From contig NZ_KB822621.1 of assembly GCF_000364625.1 (NCBI RefSeq), forward strand, positions 1 to 60,953: 60,953 bases of DNA, in the 5' to 3' direction. Of the stretch, positions 30,701 to 43,719 are shown in pieces; positions within the stretch are counted from its first letter, which is position 1; every line of letters begins with the position of its first letter. The DNA comes from Pseudomonas thermotolerans DSM 14292. Its GTDB lineage: Bacteria > Pseudomonadota > Gammaproteobacteria > Pseudomonadales > Pseudomonadaceae. The notes under the pieces were generated by a model. That model saw nothing but the letters and a program-made list of their open reading frames with translations. It was not told the DNA's origin and made no database searches. A program made the position numbers and the translations under genes.

Positions 30701-33481
30701 ATGGCAGTAAACAGCCCTTCGTTTCGCAGAAAGTTCCCGCTCATGATCACCGGCGGCCTGCTGGCCATCCACAGCGTAGCCGCCCAGCAGGTCACCGCCG
30801 CCGAGCAGTTCGACTGTCAGGTTTCCCCCTCCGGCGGCTGGGCCTGTGCGCCCAGGACGCCCACCGCCGCCCTGCCGCCACGTCCGGCGCACAGCGCCTC
30901 GGCGGTGAGCAGTGCCGCGCCCGGGGCCAAGCCCGCGGAAGCGGACGGCAAGCCGGCCGAGCCCGCCACCGCCCTGGTCAGCGAAAGCAAGGGCAAGGGC
31001 CTGCAGTCGCGCAGCGCCGACTACAGCCACCTGGACTGGGTACCGCGCGACCAACTGACCCCTGCCCAGTTGGCGGAAACCGGCCCCTACTGCGCCGGCG
31101 CCTACGTCGAGCCGCAGCGCCCCGGCATGGACGACACCACGCCGTTGGACGAAGCGCCCATGTACATCTCCGCCAAGGCCTCGCGCTACGAGCAGGAGAA
31201 GCAGATCGCCACCCTCGCCGGCGACGTGGTGCTGCGCCAGGGCAGCCTGCAGGCCGAGGCCGACGAGGCCAACCTGCATCAGGCGGAGAACCGCGGAGAA
31301 CTGGTCGGCAACGTACGCCTGCGCGACAAGGGTTCCCTGGTGGTCGGTGACCGCGCCGAGATCCAGCTGGACAACGGCGAGGCCCAGGTCGACAACGCCG
31401 AGTACGTGATCCACGCTGCCCATGCCCGCGGCAACGCGCTCTACGCCAAGCGCGAGGAAACCGCGATCATCCGTCTCAAGGACGGTACCTACACCCGCTG
31501 CGAACCGGGCGAAAACACCTGGCACCTGAAGGGCAACAACGTCACCCTCAACCCGGCCACCGGCTTCGGCACCGCCACCAACGTGACCCTGCGGGTGAAG
31601 GACATTCCGGTGTTCTACACCCCCTACATCTATTTCCCGATCGACGATCGCCGGCAGTCCGGCTTCCTGCCGCCGAGCGTGGGCAGCTCCAGCGACACCG
31701 GGTTTTTCGTCAAGACGCCCTACTACTTCAACCTGGCGCCCAACTACGACGCCACCCTGTACCCCACCTACATGGCCAAGCGCGGCCTGCTGCTGGAAGG
31801 TGAAGGCCGCTACCTGACCAAAACCAGCGAGGGGCAGATCGGCGCCGCCTGGCTGGATGACCAGGAAGACGAACGCAAGCGGCAGTCCGACTACAAGGAC
31901 CAGCGCTGGATGTACAGCTGGCAGCACCAGGGTGGCCTGAACTCGCGACTGCTCGCCGAGGTGGACTACACCGACGTCAGCGATCCCTACTACTTCCAGG
32001 ACCTGAGCACCGACCTAGGCATCGACACCCCGGACTTCCTCAACCAGCGCGGCAGCCTGAGCTGGCGGGGCGACAGCTACACCGCTCGGCTGAACCTGCA
32101 CGCTTACGAGCGCACCAGCGTCATCGACGTCACCCCCTACGAGCGCCTGCCGCAGATCACCCTGGACGGTCGCCTGCCGTTCCAGCCAGGCGGCTTGCAG
32201 TTCAACTACGGCACCGAGTTCGTCAGCTTCCAGCGCGACCTGCGCAGCGGCGACTTCATCAACGAGAACGGCATTCGCCAGTCCTGGTACGACAACAACC
32301 TGCGCGGTCTGAACCGTGCGGAAGGCGAGCGCATCCATCTGGAGCCTGGCGTCAGCCTGCCGCTGAACTGGACCTGGGGCTTCCTGAAGCCGTCAGTGAA
32401 GTACGCCTACACCCAGTACGACCTCAAGCTGGACAGCAAAGGGCTGGACCCGGGGCATGGCGGCATCGCCAAGTCCGACTTCGACGATTCCCCGGACCGC
32501 GGCCTGCCCATCGCCAGCCTGGACGGTGGCCTGTACTTCGACCGCGACACCCAATGGTTCGGCAAGGCGTTCCGCCAGACCCTGGAACCGCGCATGCGCT
32601 ACCTGTACGTGCCCTACGAGAACCAGAAAGACATCCCGATCTTCGACTCTGGCGAGAGCACCTTCAGCTACGCCTCGCTGTGGCGCGACAACCGCTTCTC
32701 CGGGCGTGACCGCATCGGCGACGCCAACCAGCTGTCGCTCGGCGTGACCAGCCGCTGGATCCAGCCCGACGGCTTCGAGCGCCAGCGCCTGAGCCTCGGA
32801 CAGATCATCTACTTCCGCGACCGCAAGGTGCAGCTGCTGGGCATCGACTACAAGGACCGCGAGGATGCCCAGTCCTCGGTGTCGCCCTACGCCCTGGAGT
32901 ACCTGTACCGCTTCAACCGCGACTGGAACTTCAATTCGACCTTCAACTGGGACCCGGACAGCCACCACACCCGCTCGGGTAGTGCGATGTTCCACTACCA
33001 GCCGGAGGACAACCCCAACAAGGTGCTCAACCTGGGCTACCGCTACCGCAACGACGTGGTGCGCTTCGACCAGGCCACCGGTACCTGGGGCTTCAACAAC
33101 GACTTCGGCCGCCCCGGCAGCCCCAACTACATCAAGGACTACTACAAGATCGACCAGCACGACTTCTCCATCATCTGGCCGATCGTGCCGCAGTGGAGCG
33201 TGCTGTCGCGCTGGCAGTACGACTATGGCCGCAACCGTACCCTGGAGGCCTTCGGTGGCTTCGAGTACGACAGCTGCTGCTGGAAGATGCGTCTGGTCAG
33301 CCGCTACTGGGTCGACTACGACGAGACCGACCTGAACCCCTCCGAGAACGACAAGGGCGACCGCGGCATCTTCCTGCAGATCGTCCTCAAGGGCCTCGGC
33401 GGCGTGTTTGGCAACCAGACCGAGACCTTCCTCGACAAGGGCATTCAAGGTTACCGTGAACGTGAAGAACAAGCTTTCTGA
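30701..33481 (+). CDS. lptD: LPS-assembly outer-membrane protein LptD
   Basis: Beta-barrel that inserts lipopolysaccharide into the outer leaflet together with LptE. 926 aa: signal region, N-terminal extension, an OstA/LptA-like jellyroll (about 165-290) and the large barrel. Cysteines at 39 and 49 near the N-terminus, 267 in the periplasmic domain and the adjacent pair 859/860 (DSCCWK) match the pattern needed for LptD disulfides. An in-frame ATG 99 nt upstream is not supported. It overlaps surA by 20 nt. Confidence 0.96.
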   Translation: MAVNSPSFRRKFPLMITGGLLAIHSVAAQQVTAAEQFDCQVSPSGGWACAPRTPTAALPPRPAHSASAVSSAAPGAKPAEADGKPAEPATALVSESKGKGLQSRSADYSHLDWVPRDQLTPAQLAETGPYCAGAYVEPQRPGMDDTTPLDEAPMYISAKASRYEQEKQIATLAGDVVLRQGSLQAEADEANLHQAENRGELVGNVRLRDKGSLVVGDRAEIQLDNGEAQVDNAEYVIHAAHARGNALYAKREETAIIRLKDGTYTRCEPGENTWHLKGNNVTLNPATGFGTATNVTLRVKDIPVFYTPYIYFPIDDRRQSGFLPPSVGSSSDTGFFVKTPYYFNLAPNYDATLYPTYMAKRGLLLEGEGRYLTKTSEGQIGAAWLDDQEDERKRQSDYKDQRWMYSWQHQGGLNSRLLAEVDYTDVSDPYYFQDLSTDLGIDTPDFLNQRGSLSWRGDSYTARLNLHAYERTSVIDVTPYERLPQITLDGRLPFQPGGLQFNYGTEFVSFQRDLRSGDFINENGIRQSWYDNNLRGLNRAEGERIHLEPGVSLPLNWTWGFLKPSVKYAYTQYDLKLDSKGLDPGHGGIAKSDFDDSPDRGLPIASLDGGLYFDRDTQWFGKAFRQTLEPRMRYLYVPYENQKDIPIFDSGESTFSYASLWRDNRFSGRDRIGDANQLSLGVTSRWIQPDGFERQRLSLGQIIYFRDRKVQLLGIDYKDREDAQSSVSPYALEYLYRFNRDWNFNSTFNWDPDSHHTRSGSAMFHYQPEDNPNKVLNLGYRYRNDVVRFDQATGTWGFNNDFGRPGSPNYIKDYYKIDQHDFSIIWPIVPQWSVLSRWQYDYGRNRTLEAFGGFEYDSCCWKMRLVSRYWVDYDETDLNPSENDKGDRGIFLQIVLKGLGGVFGNQTETFLDKGIQGYREREEQAF

Positions 33482-34760
33482 TTGCATGCGCCCGCTGCTG
33501 CTGGGCGCGTTGTTGCTGGGCCAGGGGCTGCTCGCGCAGGCCGAGGTGCGCCTGCTGGACCGCGTGGTGGCGATCGTCGACAACGACGTGGTGATGCAGT
33601 CCCAGCTCGACCAGCGTCTGCGCGACGTCCAGCAGACCATCGCCAAGCGCGGCGCGGCCCTACCGCCGGAGCACGTGCTGACCCAGCAGGTCCTCGAGCG
33701 CCTGATCATCGAGAGCATCCAGCTGCAGATCGGCGAACGCTCGGGCATCCGCATCACCGACGAGGAGCTGAACCAGGCGCTGGAAACCATCGCCCAGCGC
33801 AACGGCTTGAGCCTGGAGCAGTTCCGCCAGGCCCTGGCCCAGGACGGCCTGTCCTTCGCCGACGCCCGCGAGCAGGTGCGCCGCGAGATGATCATCAGCC
33901 GCGTACGCCAGCGCCGGGTCGCCGAGCGCATCCAGGTCACCGAGCAGGAGGTGCAGAACTTCCTCGCTTCCGACCTGGGCAAGATGCAGCTGTCCGAGGA
34001 GTACCGCCTGGCCAACATCCTCATTCCGGTGCCAGACGGCGCCTCCCCGGAGACCCTACAGGCCGCCGCCCGCCAGGCTGACGAGCTCTACCAGCAACTG
34101 CGCCAGGGCGCCGACTTCGCCCAGCTGGCGATCGCCCGCTCGGCCAGCGAGACCGCCCTGGAAGGCGGCGAGATGGGCTGGCGCAAGGCCGCCCAGCTAC
34201 CGCCGCCGTTCGACAGCATGATCGGCGCGCTGCAGCCGGGCGAGGTCACCGAGCCGGTGCGCACCCCGGGCGGCTTCATCATCCTCAAGCTGCTGGAGAA
34301 GCGCGGCGGCGGCGGCCAGGTGCGCGAGGAGGTGCACGTCCGCCACATCCTCATCAAGCCCAGCGAAATCCGCAGCGAGGCCGAGGCCCGGCGCCTGGTC
34401 GAGCGCCTCTATGAACGCATCCAGGCCGGCGAGGACTTCGCCGAACTGGCCAAGAGCTTCTCGGAAGACCCGGGTTCGGCGCTCAACGGCGGCGATCTCA
34501 ACTGGATCGATCCCAACGCCCTGGTGCCGGAATTCCGCGAGGTGATGGCCAACACCCCCAGCGGCCAGCTGTCCAAGCCGTTCAAGACCCCCTACGGCTG
34601 GCACGTGCTGGAGGTGCTCGGTCGCCGCGCCACCGACAGCAGCGCCCAGGTCCGCGAACAGCAGGCGGTCAACCTGCTGCGCAACCGCAAGTACGATGAG
34701 GAGCTGCAGGCCTGGCTGCGGCAGATCCGCGACGAGGCCTACGTCGAGATCAAGCTCTGA
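33462..34760 (+). CDS. surA: Periplasmic chaperone and prolyl isomerase SurA
   Basis: Escorts outer-membrane proteins, including LptD, through the periplasm. Signal peptide ([20 protein letters not shown]), SurA_N chaperone domain (about 30-170) and two parvulin-type domains (about 175-275 and 290-385). I chose the GTG at 33462, inside the end of lptD, giving 432 aa and an MKNKL start like the P. aeruginosa protein; AAGG lies 11 nt before. The 20-nt overlap with lptD suggests coupled translation. Confidence 0.93.
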   Translation: MKNKLSDCMRPLLLGALLLGQGLLAQAEVRLLDRVVAIVDNDVVMQSQLDQRLRDVQQTIAKRGAALPPEHVLTQQVLERLIIESIQLQIGERSGIRITDEELNQALETIAQRNGLSLEQFRQALAQDGLSFADAREQVRREMIISRVRQRRVAERIQVTEQEVQNFLASDLGKMQLSEEYRLANILIPVPDGASPETLQAAARQADELYQQLRQGADFAQLAIARSASETALEGGEMGWRKAAQLPPPFDSMIGALQPGEVTEPVRTPGGFIILKLLEKRGGGGQVREEVHVRHILIKPSEIRSEAEARRLVERLYERIQAGEDFAELAKSFSEDPGSALNGGDLNWIDPNALVPEFREVMANTPSGQLSKPFKTPYGWHVLEVLGRRATDSSAQVREQQAVNLLRNRKYDEELQAWLRQIRDEAYVEIKL

Positions 34761-34784
34761 TCCGCACTTCGCCCCCCCCCCCCG

Positions 34785-34810
34785 AAGCCCGGCCCAGCGC
34801 CGGGCTTTTT
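34785..34810 (+). terminator. Rho-independent terminator after surA
   Basis: AAGCCCGGC pairs with GCCGGGCTT around a five-nt loop and is followed by TTT. It sits directly after an unbroken run of 12 C (34772-34783). It separates lptD-surA from pdxA. Confidence 0.8.
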
Positions 34811-34871
34811 CGTAACAGCGCCGGCCTGGTGCATACTGGCCCCCGGCACCAGCCCCTGTGAGAGTCCTGCG

Positions 34872-35870
34872 ATGAGTAATCCCTTCGTCTTCGCCCTGAC
34901 CCCCGGCGAGCCCGCCGGCATCGGCCCCGATCTGTGCCTGCTACTGGCCGCCCAGGCCCAGCCCCATGCCCTGGTAGCCATCGCCAGCCGCGTCCTCCTG
35001 GCCGAGCGGGCCGCCCAGCTGCAACTGGCCGTGAAACTCGTCGAGGTGGGCCCCGGCCACTGGCCCACACAGCCGGCGCCGGCCGGCAGCCTCTACGTCT
35101 GGGACTGCCCACTGCGCGCCGCCGTGGAGCCCGGCCGCCTGGACCCGGCGAACGCCACCTACGTGCTGGAGACCCTGACCCGCGCCGGCCAGGGCTGTCT
35201 GGACGGCGCCTTCGCCGGGATGGTCACCGCGCCCGTGCACAAGGGGGTCATCAACGAGGCGGGCATCCCCTTCTCCGGGCACACCGAATTCCTCGCCGAG
35301 CTGACCCACACCGAACAGGTGGTGATGATGCTGGCCACCCAGGGCCTGCGCGTGGCCCTGGTCACCACCCACCTGCCCCTCAAGGACGTAGCCGCGGCCA
35401 TCACCCCGGAGCGCCTGGCCCGCGTCAGCCGCATCCTGCACGCCGACCTGCGCGACAAGTTCGGCATCGCCAAGCCGCGCATCCTGGTCTGCGGCCTCAA
35501 CCCCCACGCCGGGGAAGGCGGCCACCTGGGCCGCGAGGAGCTCGAGGTGATAGAACCGACCCTGGAGCAGCTGCGCGGCGAGGGCCTGGAGCTGATCGGC
35601 CCGCTGCCCGCCGACACCCTGTTCACCCCTAAGCACCTGGAGCACTGCGACGCGGTACTGGCCATGTACCACGACCAGGGCCTGCCGGTGCTCAAGTACA
35701 AAGGCTTCGGCGCGGCGGTGAACGTCACCCTGGGCCTGCCGATCATCCGCACCTCGGTGGACCACGGCACCGCCCTCGACCTGGCCGGCAGCGGCAAGGT
35801 GGACACCGGCAGCCTGCAGGTGGCCCTGGAAACCGCCTACCAGATGGCCGAAAGCCGGCGTCAGGTCTAG
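34872..35870 (+). CDS. pdxA: 4-hydroxythreonine-4-phosphate dehydrogenase
   Basis: NAD-dependent step of pyridoxal-5'-phosphate synthesis. Substrate and metal residues are visible in [25 protein letters not shown] and [12 protein letters not shown], with [13 protein letters not shown] near the end. 332 aa. The ATG at 34872 has GAGAG upstream. The conserved surA-pdxA-rsmA-apaG-apaH order is kept. Confidence 0.97.
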   Translation: MSNPFVFALTPGEPAGIGPDLCLLLAAQAQPHALVAIASRVLLAERAAQLQLAVKLVEVGPGHWPTQPAPAGSLYVWDCPLRAAVEPGRLDPANATYVLETLTRAGQGCLDGAFAGMVTAPVHKGVINEAGIPFSGHTEFLAELTHTEQVVMMLATQGLRVALVTTHLPLKDVAAAITPERLARVSRILHADLRDKFGIAKPRILVCGLNPHAGEGGHLGREELEVIEPTLEQLRGEGLELIGPLPADTLFTPKHLEHCDAVLAMYHDQGLPVLKYKGFGAAVNVTLGLPIIRTSVDHGTALDLAGSGKVDTGSLQVALETAYQMAESRRQV

Positions 35871-36015
35871 GCGGAGGCGTCGCGCCGAAGTACTACGCCG
35901 CCTGGCGAGGTCTTCCAGCCCGGGCGCGCAGGTGCGGACCAGCCCTGCCCGCACCTGCTAAACTGCGCGCCTTTCCCATCCCATCCAGCTGCCCGCAGCT
36001 CCCCCGGAGCCGTCC

Positions 36016-36822
36016 ATGTCCGAACTCTACCAACACCGCGCCCGCAAGCGCTTCGGCCAGAACTTCCTGCACGACGCCGGCGTCATCCACCGCATCCTGC
36101 GCGCCATCCAGCCGCGCGAAGGCGAGCACCTGGTGGAGATCGGCCCCGGTCAGGGCGCGCTGACCGCCGGACTGTTAGGCAGCGGCGCGCAGCTCGACGT
36201 GATCGAGCTGGACCAGGACCTGATCCCCCTGCTCAAGCTGCGCTTCGGCCTGGAAAAGCGCTTCACCCTGCACCAGGGCGACGCCCTCAAGTTCGACTTC
36301 GCTAGCCTGGGCGACAAGGCCCACACCCTGCGGGTGGTTGGCAACCTACCGTACAACATCTCCACGCCGCTGATCTTCCACCTGCTGGATCAGGCCGGGC
36401 TGATCCGCGACATGCACTTCATGCTGCAGAAGGAGGTGGTCGAGCGCCTGGCCGCCGAGCCGGGCAGCGGCGACTGGGGACGGCTGTCGATCATGGTCCA
36501 GTACCACTGCCGGGTCGAACACCTGTTCAACGTCGGCCCCGGGGCCTTCAACCCGCCGCCCAAGGTGGACTCGGCCATCGTCCGCCTGGTACCCCACGCC
36601 GAGCTGCCGCATCCGGCCCGTGACCACCGCCTGCTCGAACGGGTGGTGCGCGAGGCCTTCAACCAGCGCCGCAAGACCCTGCGCAATACCCTGAAAAACC
36701 TGCTCGACGCCGAGGCCATCGAGGCCGCCGGGGTGGACGGCAGCCTGCGCCCGGAACAACTCGACCTGGCCGCTTTCGTGCGCCTCGCCGACCAGTTGGC
36801 AGCGCAGGCGCCTGCCCCCTAA
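36016..36822 (+). CDS. rsmA: 16S rRNA dimethyladenosine transferase
   Basis: KsgA: dimethylates two adjacent adenines at the 3' end of 16S rRNA as a late 30S checkpoint. SAM motif [10 protein letters not shown] (about residue 42) and catalytic NLPYNIS (about 112) are intact; 268 aa with the C-terminal helical domain. CCGGAG precedes the ATG. It is followed 32 nt later by apaG. Confidence 0.97.
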   Translation: MSELYQHRARKRFGQNFLHDAGVIHRILRAIQPREGEHLVEIGPGQGALTAGLLGSGAQLDVIELDQDLIPLLKLRFGLEKRFTLHQGDALKFDFASLGDKAHTLRVVGNLPYNISTPLIFHLLDQAGLIRDMHFMLQKEVVERLAAEPGSGDWGRLSIMVQYHCRVEHLFNVGPGAFNPPPKVDSAIVRLVPHAELPHPARDHRLLERVVREAFNQRRKTLRNTLKNLLDAEAIEAAGVDGSLRPEQLDLAAFVRLADQLAAQAPAP

Positions 36823-36854
36823 ACTCACCCAGCAGATTGCCCGAGCCGTACCCC

Positions 36855-37234
<380 letters not shown>

Positions 37235-37235
<1 letters not shown>

Positions 37236-38083
37236 TGGCCACCTACGCCGTCGGCGACCTGCAAGGCTGCCTGGAACCGCTCAAGTGCCTGCTCCGTCAG
37301 GTGGCCTTCGACCCGGCCAGGGACCGCCTGTGGCTGGTCGGCGACCTGGTCAACCGCGGCCCCCAGTCCCTGGAGACCCTGCGCTTTTTGTACGCCATGC
37401 GCGACTCCCTGACCTGTGTGCTGGGCAACCACGACCTACACCTGCTGGCCGTGGCCCACGACGTCGAGCGGCTGAAGAAGTCCGACACCCTGAAGGAGAT
37501 CCTCGAGGCCCCGGACCGCGCCGACCTCATCGACTGGCTGCGCCAGCAGAAGCTGCTGCACTACGACGCCGAGCGCGACACCGCCCTGGTGCACGCCGGC
37601 ATCCCACCGCAGTGGACGCTGAAGAAGGCCCTGGCGCGTGCCGCCGAGGTGGAGGAAGTGCTCAGGGACGACACCCGCATCCGCGAATTTCTCGACGGCA
37701 TGTATGGCAACGAACCGGCCCGTTGGCACAAGAACCTGCGCGGCATCGAGCGTCTGCGGGTGATCACCAACTACTTCACCCGCATGCGCTTCTGCAAAGC
37801 CGACGGCACCCTGGACCTGAAGAGCAAGGAAGGCCTGGGCAGCGCGCCCAAGGGCTACGCGCCCTGGTTCAGCCATCTGGAGCGCAAGACCCGCGGCCTG
37901 AAGATCGTCTTCGGCCACTGGGCCGCCCTGGAAGGCCGCTGCGACGAGCCCGGGGTGTTCGCCCTGGACACCGGCTGCGTATGGGGCGGTGCCATGACCT
38001 TGCTGAACCTGGACAGCGGCGAGCGGATCCGCTGCGAGTGCAAGGGCGCCCTAGCCCCGGATGCCGGCCGCGCGCGCAACTGA
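37235..38083 (+). CDS. apaH: Bis(5'-nucleosyl)-tetraphosphatase, symmetrical
   Basis: Cleaves Ap4A and related alarmones and can remove Np4 caps from RNA. Metallophosphatase motifs GDLQG (residues 7-11), GDLVNRG, GNHD and VHAGIPP are complete; 282 aa. Start overlaps the apaG stop by one base (TGATG). A rhodanese gene follows 73 nt later. Confidence 0.97.
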
Positions 38084-38156
38084 TAAGCTGAGCGTTCCCA
38101 TCAACCATTGCTTTGGCTGTTGCGTGCGACCTGCAGCTTGAAGCCTGGAGCTGCCC

Positions 38157-38486
38157 ATGACCGACTTCAAACGTATTTCCCCCGAGCAGGCGCAGGCCCT
38201 GCGCCAGAACGGCGCCGTGGTGGTGGACATCCGTGATCCGCAGAGCTACGCCCTCGGCCACATCAGCGGGGCGCGCCACCTGGACAACTACTCGCTGGCC
38301 GAATTCATCGCCCAGGCCGACTTCGACCAGCCGCTGATCGTCGCCTGCTACCACGGTAACTCCAGCCAGGGTGCCGCCGCCTACCTGGCCAGCCAGGGCT
38401 TCGCCGAGGTGTACAGCCTGGACGGCGGCTTCGAGCTGTGGCGCAGCCTCTATCCCGGAGACGTCAGCCAGCAGACGGGCGACTGA
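38157..38486 (+). CDS. glpE: Thiosulfate sulfurtransferase GlpE
   Basis: Single-domain rhodanese that transfers sulfane sulfur from thiosulfate to cyanide or thiol acceptors. The active-site loop CYHGNSS begins at the catalytic C64; 109 aa is the standard length. It sits at the end of the apaG-apaH group as in PAO1. Confidence 0.93.
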   Translation: MTDFKRISPEQAQALRQNGAVVVDIRDPQSYALGHISGARHLDNYSLAEFIAQADFDQPLIVACYHGNSSQGAAAYLASQGFAEVYSLDGGFELWRSLYPGDVSQQTGD

Positions 38487-38800
38487 GCCCCGCCCATTCC
38501 CTCTCGCCTAAAAAAATTTACAGTCTCCCGCAGCGCCCGCCACCGCTGGCCTGCCCGCCATCCCGGACGAACGGCCAGCCCCCGTTGGCGTTCCCCGATG
38601 CTTGACCCCGCCGAATCCGAACTACTCTTTAACCGAGGCCATCCCAAAGGAGAGCCGGCCTACCGGTTCCGGGCCATCGGAGTGACCATTGCGGTGCGTG
38701 TACTGGGGGACTATTCCAACGGCCGACTTCCCGGCCACAGCCAACACTCGCACAACCGATCGTTCCGGCGCCGACTTTCCGCATCGAGCGAGGTGACGAC
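38487..38800. other. Intergenic region upstream of prkA
   Basis: About 314 bp. No conserved frame was found. An A/T patch (AAAAAAATTTA, about 38511-38521) and a TTGACC at 38602-38607 are the only promoter-like elements; the latter lacks a good -10 at normal spacing. No sigma-54 -24/-12 pair with the correct 10-nt gap was seen. It probably holds the stress-responsive promoter of prkA-yeaH-spoVR. Confidence 0.4.
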
Positions 38801-40723
38801 ATGAGCATTTTCAGCCACTTCCAACAACGCTTCGAGGCGACGCGCCAGGAGGAGTACTCGCTGCAGGAATACCTGGACCTGTGCAGGCAGGATCCCAGCG
38901 CCTACGCCACCGCCGCCGAGCGCATGCTGATGGCCATCGGCGAGCCGGAACTGGTGGATACCTCTCTCGATCCCCGATTGTCGCGGATCTTCTCCAACAA
39001 GGTGATCCGCCGCTATCCGGCCTTCGCCGACTTCCACGGCATGGAAGACAGCATCGACCAGATCGTCGCCTTCTTCCGACATGCCGCCCAGGGCCTGGAG
39101 GAGAAGAAACAGATCCTCTACCTGCTCGGCCCGGTGGGGGGCGGCAAGTCATCCCTGGCCGAGAAGCTCAAGCAACTGATGGAGAAGGTGCCCTTCTACG
39201 CCATCAAGGGCTCGCCGGTATTCGAGTCGCCCCTCGGCCTGTTCAACCCGGACGAGGACGGCGCCATCCTCGAGGAGGAGTACGGCATCCCGCGCCGCTA
39301 CCTGCGCACCGTGATGTCGCCCTGGGCCACCAAGCGCCTCAACGAGTTCGGCGGCGACATCAGCAAGTTCCGGGTGGTCAAGCTCTACCCGTCGATCCTC
39401 AACCAGATCGCCATCGCCAAGACCGAACCAGGCGACGAGAACAACCAGGACATTTCCTCGCTAGTCGGCAAGGTGGATATCCGCAAGCTGGAGGAATTCC
39501 CGCAGAACGACGCCGACGCCTACAGCTACTCCGGCGCCCTGTGCCGCGCCAACCAGGGCCTGATGGAGTTCGTCGAGATGTTCAAGGCGCCGATCAAGGT
39601 GCTGCATCCGCTGCTGACCGCCACCCAGGAGGGCAACTACAACAGCACCGAGGGGCTCGGCGGCCTGCCGTTCAACGGCATCATCCTCGCCCACTCCAAC
39701 GAGTCGGAATGGCACAGCTTCCGCAACAACAAGAACAACGAAGCGTTCATCGACCGCATCTACATCGTCAAGGTGCCCTACTGCCTGCGCGTCAGCGACG
39801 AGATCAGGATCTACGAGAAGCTCCTGGCCAACAGCTCCCTGGCCCACGCCCACTGCGCCCCGGACACCCTGAAGATGCTCGCCCAGTTCTCGGTGCTGTC
39901 GCGCCTCAAGGAGCCGGAGAACTCCAACATCTACTCGAAGATGCGCGTCTACGACGGCGAGAACCTCAAGGACACCGATCCCAAGGCCAAGTCGATCCAG
40001 GAATACCGCGATGCCGCCGGAGTGGACGAGGGCATGACCGGCCTGTCCACCCGCTTCGCCTTCAAGATCCTCTCCAAGGTGTTCAACTTCGACCCCCACG
40101 AGGTCGCCGCCAACCCGGTGCACCTGCTCTACGTGCTGGAACAGCAGATCGAGCAGGAACAGTTCCCCGCCGAGGTGCGCGAGCGCTACCTGCGCTACAT
40201 CAAGGAATACCTGGCGCCGCGCTACATCGAGTTCATCGGCAAGGAAATCCAGACCGCCTACCTGGAGTCCTACAGCGAGTACGGACAGAACATCTTCGAC
40301 CGCTACGTGCTATACGCCGACTTCTGGATCCAGGACCAGGAATACCGCGACCCGGAAACCGGCGAAATCCTCAATCGCGTAGCCCTCAACGAGGAGCTGG
40401 AGAAGATCGAGAAACCGGCCGGCATCAGCAACCCGAAGGACTTCCGCAACGAGATCGTCAACTTCGTGCTGCGCGCCCGCGCCAACAACAACGGCAAGAA
40501 CCCCTCCTGGCTCAGCTACGAGAAACTGCGCGTGGTCATTGAGAAGAAGATGTTCTCCAACACCGAGGACCTGCTTCCGGTCATCAGTTTCAACGCCAAG
40601 GCGAGCAAGGAGGACCAGCAGAAACACAACGACTTCGTCAAACGCATGGTCGAGCGCGGTTACACCGAGAAACAGGTACGCCTGCTTTCCGAGTGGTACT
40701 TGCGGGTACGTAAATCGCAGTAA
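38801..40723 (+). CDS. prkA: PrkA-type serine protein kinase
   Basis: AAA-type protein with a C-terminal kinase-like domain, expressed in stationary phase or starvation in enterobacteria (YeaG). 640 aa; Walker A GPVGGGKS at residues 110-117; family motif HLYSNESEW-like segment near 300 ([10 protein letters not shown]). GAGGTGACGAC precedes the ATG. Followed by yeaH (104-nt gap) and spoVR in the conserved three-gene cluster. Confidence 0.94.
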   Translation: MSIFSHFQQRFEATRQEEYSLQEYLDLCRQDPSAYATAAERMLMAIGEPELVDTSLDPRLSRIFSNKVIRRYPAFADFHGMEDSIDQIVAFFRHAAQGLEEKKQILYLLGPVGGGKSSLAEKLKQLMEKVPFYAIKGSPVFESPLGLFNPDEDGAILEEEYGIPRRYLRTVMSPWATKRLNEFGGDISKFRVVKLYPSILNQIAIAKTEPGDENNQDISSLVGKVDIRKLEEFPQNDADAYSYSGALCRANQGLMEFVEMFKAPIKVLHPLLTATQEGNYNSTEGLGGLPFNGIILAHSNESEWHSFRNNKNNEAFIDRIYIVKVPYCLRVSDEIRIYEKLLANSSLAHAHCAPDTLKMLAQFSVLSRLKEPENSNIYSKMRVYDGENLKDTDPKAKSIQEYRDAAGVDEGMTGLSTRFAFKILSKVFNFDPHEVAANPVHLLYVLEQQIEQEQFPAEVRERYLRYIKEYLAPRYIEFIGKEIQTAYLESYSEYGQNIFDRYVLYADFWIQDQEYRDPETGEILNRVALNEELEKIEKPAGISNPKDFRNEIVNFVLRARANNNGKNPSWLSYEKLRVVIEKKMFSNTEDLLPVISFNAKASKEDQQKHNDFVKRMVERGYTEKQVRLLSEWYLRVRKSQ

Positions 40724-40827
40724 CAGCAGTCGCGGGCGGCAGGCCCCGGGCTGCAGGACGGGCGGGAGCCGGCAGGCCTCCGCCCGCTCCGCCAAGCTTG
40801 CGGCCTGACGCGGCCCGGAGGGCCTCT

Positions 40828-42099
40828 ATGAGCTACGTGATCGACCGCCGTCTGAACGGCAAGAACAAGAGCACGGTGAACCGGCAGCGCTTCCTGCGCC
40901 GCTACCGCGAGCACATCAAGAAGGCCGTCGAGGAGGCCGTCAGCCGTCGCTCCATAACGGACATGGAGCACGGCGAACAGATCAGCATTCCCAGCCGCGA
41001 CATCGACGAACCCATCCTTCACCACGGCCGCGGGGGACGGCAGGTGATCGTCCACCCCGGCAACAAGGAGTTCGTCGCCGGCGACCGCATCCCGCGCCCC
41101 TCGGGCGGCGGCGGGGGCAGCGGCAGCGGCCGGGCCAGCAACAGCGGCGAGGGCATGGACGACTTCGTCTTCCAGATCACCCAGGAGGAGTTCCTCGACT
41201 TCATGTTCGAGGACCTCGAGCTACCCAACCTGATCAAGCGCCACCTGGCCGGCGCCGACTCCTTCAAGACGGTGCGCGCCGGCATCAGCAACGAGGGTAA
41301 CCCGTCGCGCATCAACATCGTCCGCACCCTGCGCTCGGCCCACGCGCGGCGCATCGCCCTGTCCGGCAGCAGCCGCGCCAAGCTGCGCGAGGCGCAGGCG
41401 GAGCTGGAGCGCCTGAAACGGGAAGAACCGGACAACTTCGGCGATATCCAGCGGATCGAGGCGGAAATCGAGCGGCTGCGCGCGCGCATCAAGCGGGTGC
41501 CGTTCCTGGATACCTTCGACCTCAAGTACAACCTGCTGGTCAAGCAGCCCAACCCCACCTCCAAGGCGGTGATGTTCTGCCTGATGGACGTCTCCGGCTC
41601 GATGACCCAGGCCACCAAGGACATCGCCAAGCGCTTCTTCATCCTTCTCTACCTGTTCCTCAAGCGGAACTACGAGAAGATCGACGTGGTGTTCATCCGC
41701 CACCACACCAGCGCCAAGGAGGTGGACGAGGAGGAGTTTTTCTACTCCCGGGAAACCGGCGGCACCATCGTCTCCAGCGCGCTCAAGCTGATGCAAGAGA
41801 TCATGGCCGAGCGCTATCCGGTCCACGAGTGGAACCTGTACGCCGCCCAGGCCTCGGACGGCGACAACTGGAACGACGACTCGCCGATCTGCCGGGATAT
41901 CCTGATGAAGCAGATCATGCCGTCCATGCAGTACTTCACCTACGTGGAGATCACCCCACGGGAGCACCAGGCCCTGTGGTACGAATACGAACAGGTGCGC
42001 GAAACCTTCCCGCACACCTTCGCCCAGCAGCAGATAGTGTCGGTGGCGGACATCTACCCGGTGTTCCGCGAGCTGTTCCAGCGCCGACTCAGCGCATGA
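40828..42099 (+). CDS. yeaH: YeaH (DUF444, von Willebrand-like)
   Basis: Stress protein with a VWA-like domain: a MIDAS-type DVSGSM begins at D254. A Gly-rich linker (about 92-108) follows a basic N-terminal region. 423 aa from MSYVIDR; ten in-frame codons upstream are not supported. It is always found between prkA and spoVR; the biochemical role is unknown. Confidence 0.92.
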   Translation: MSYVIDRRLNGKNKSTVNRQRFLRRYREHIKKAVEEAVSRRSITDMEHGEQISIPSRDIDEPILHHGRGGRQVIVHPGNKEFVAGDRIPRPSGGGGGSGSGRASNSGEGMDDFVFQITQEEFLDFMFEDLELPNLIKRHLAGADSFKTVRAGISNEGNPSRINIVRTLRSAHARRIALSGSSRAKLREAQAELERLKREEPDNFGDIQRIEAEIERLRARIKRVPFLDTFDLKYNLLVKQPNPTSKAVMFCLMDVSGSMTQATKDIAKRFFILLYLFLKRNYEKIDVVFIRHHTSAKEVDEEEFFYSRETGGTIVSSALKLMQEIMAERYPVHEWNLYAAQASDGDNWNDDSPICRDILMKQIMPSMQYFTYVEITPREHQALWYEYEQVRETFPHTFAQQQIVSVADIYPVFRELFQRRLSA

Positions 42100-42109
42100 G
42101 GGCCCGAGA

Positions 42110-43657
42110 ATGAAGCGTCAGCCCATTTCCACTGGTTCGGAATGGACCTTCGAGCTGATCCGCGCCTACGACCGGGAGATCGCCCGGTTGGCCGAGCGCT
42201 ACGCGCTCGACACCTACCCGAACCAGATCGAGGTAATCACCGCCGAACAGATGATGGACGCCTATGCCTCGGTGGGCATGCCCCTGGGCTACCACCACTG
42301 GTCCTACGGCAAGCACTTCCTGGCCACCGAGAAGGGCTACAAGCGCGGGCAGATGGGTCTGGCCTACGAGATCGTGATCAACTCCGATCCCTGCATCGCC
42401 TACCTGATGGAAGAGAACACCATGTGCATGCAGGCCCTGGTGATCGCCCATGCCTGCTACGGCCACAACAGTTTCTTCAAGGGCAACTACCTGTTCCGCA
42501 CCTGGACCGACGCCAGCTCGATCATCGATTACCTGGTATTCGCCAAGCAGTACATCATGCAGTGCGAAGAGCGCCACGGCATCGACGCGGTAGAGGAACT
42601 GCTGGACTCCTGCCACGCCCTGATGAACTACGGCGTCGACCGCTACAAGCGCCCCTACCCGATCTCCGCCGAGGAGGAGCGGCGTCGCCAGAAGGAGCGT
42701 GAGGAGCACCTGCAGCGGCAGATCAACGACCTCTGGCGGACCATTCCCCAGGGCTCCCGCAAGAACCACGAGGAGGACAGCAAACGCTGGCCGGCCGAGC
42801 CCCAGGAGAACATCCTCTACTTCATCGAGAAACACGCCCCGCTGCTCGAGCCCTGGCAGCGCGAGGTGGTACGCATCGTGCGCAAGATCGCCCAGTACTT
42901 CTACCCGCAGCGCCAGACCCAGGTGATGAACGAGGGCTGGGCGACCTTCTGGCACTACACCCTGATGAACGATCTGTACGACGAGGGCCTGGTCACCGAC
43001 GGCTTCATGCTGGAATTCCTCCAAGCGCACACCAGCGTGATCTACCAGCCGGGCTACGACAGCCCCTACTACAGCGGCATCAACCCCTACACCCTGGGCT
43101 TCGCCATCTACAGCGACATCCGCCGGATCTGCGAGAACCCCACCGAGGAAGACCGCCACTGGTTCCCCGACTTCGCCGGGAGCGACTGGCTGGAGACCAT
43201 CAAGTTCGCCATGCGCAGCTTCAAGGACGAGAGCTTCATCCTGCAGTTCCTGTCGCCCAAGGTGATCCGCGACCTCAAGCTGTTCAGCGTGCTCGACGAC
43301 GACCAGAAGGACGAGCTGGTGATCCCGGCGATCCACGACGAAGCCGGCTACCGGCTGATCCGCGAGTACCTGGCCGCCCAGTACAATCTCGGCAACCGCG
43401 AGCCCAACGTGCAGATCTGGAGTGTCGACCGCCGCGGCGACCGCTCGCTGACCCTGCGCCACCAGCAGCACGACCGCAAGCCGATCGGCGAGTCCACCGG
43501 CGAGGTGCTCAAGCACCTGCACCGCCTGTGGGGCTTCGACATCCACCTGGAGAGCGTGCGCGGCGACCAGATCGTGCAGAGCCTGCACATGCCACCGCGC
43601 GGAGAACAGGACAGCGACGAACACACTCGCCTAGAGCTGGCGCTACCGCCCATTTGA
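42110..43657 (+). CDS. spoVR: SpoVR family protein (YcgB)
   Basis: 515-aa protein of the SpoVR family, conserved third member of the prkA-yeaH cluster. The region from about 100 to 280 has the invariant [22 protein letters not shown] and [10 protein letters not shown] stretches with conserved His/Glu that look metal-binding. It starts 10 nt after the yeaH stop. Function unknown; linked to starvation and stress survival. Confidence 0.92.
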   Translation: MKRQPISTGSEWTFELIRAYDREIARLAERYALDTYPNQIEVITAEQMMDAYASVGMPLGYHHWSYGKHFLATEKGYKRGQMGLAYEIVINSDPCIAYLMEENTMCMQALVIAHACYGHNSFFKGNYLFRTWTDASSIIDYLVFAKQYIMQCEERHGIDAVEELLDSCHALMNYGVDRYKRPYPISAEEERRRQKEREEHLQRQINDLWRTIPQGSRKNHEEDSKRWPAEPQENILYFIEKHAPLLEPWQREVVRIVRKIAQYFYPQRQTQVMNEGWATFWHYTLMNDLYDEGLVTDGFMLEFLQAHTSVIYQPGYDSPYYSGINPYTLGFAIYSDIRRICENPTEEDRHWFPDFAGSDWLETIKFAMRSFKDESFILQFLSPKVIRDLKLFSVLDDDQKDELVIPAIHDEAGYRLIREYLAAQYNLGNREPNVQIWSVDRRGDRSLTLRHQQHDRKPIGESTGEVLKHLHRLWGFDIHLESVRGDQIVQSLHMPPRGEQDSDEHTRLELALPPI

Positions 43658-43719
43658 TCGGTTGACCCTCACCCCGGCGGGGCCGAGCATGGCCCCACCG
43701 CCCGAGGAGGCCCCGCAAC

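Noticed and set aside
38581..38620. Sigma-54-like TTGGC...ATGCTT ahead of prkA
   Set aside because: The GG-to-GC gap is 11 nt instead of 10, which is not tolerated by sigma-54.
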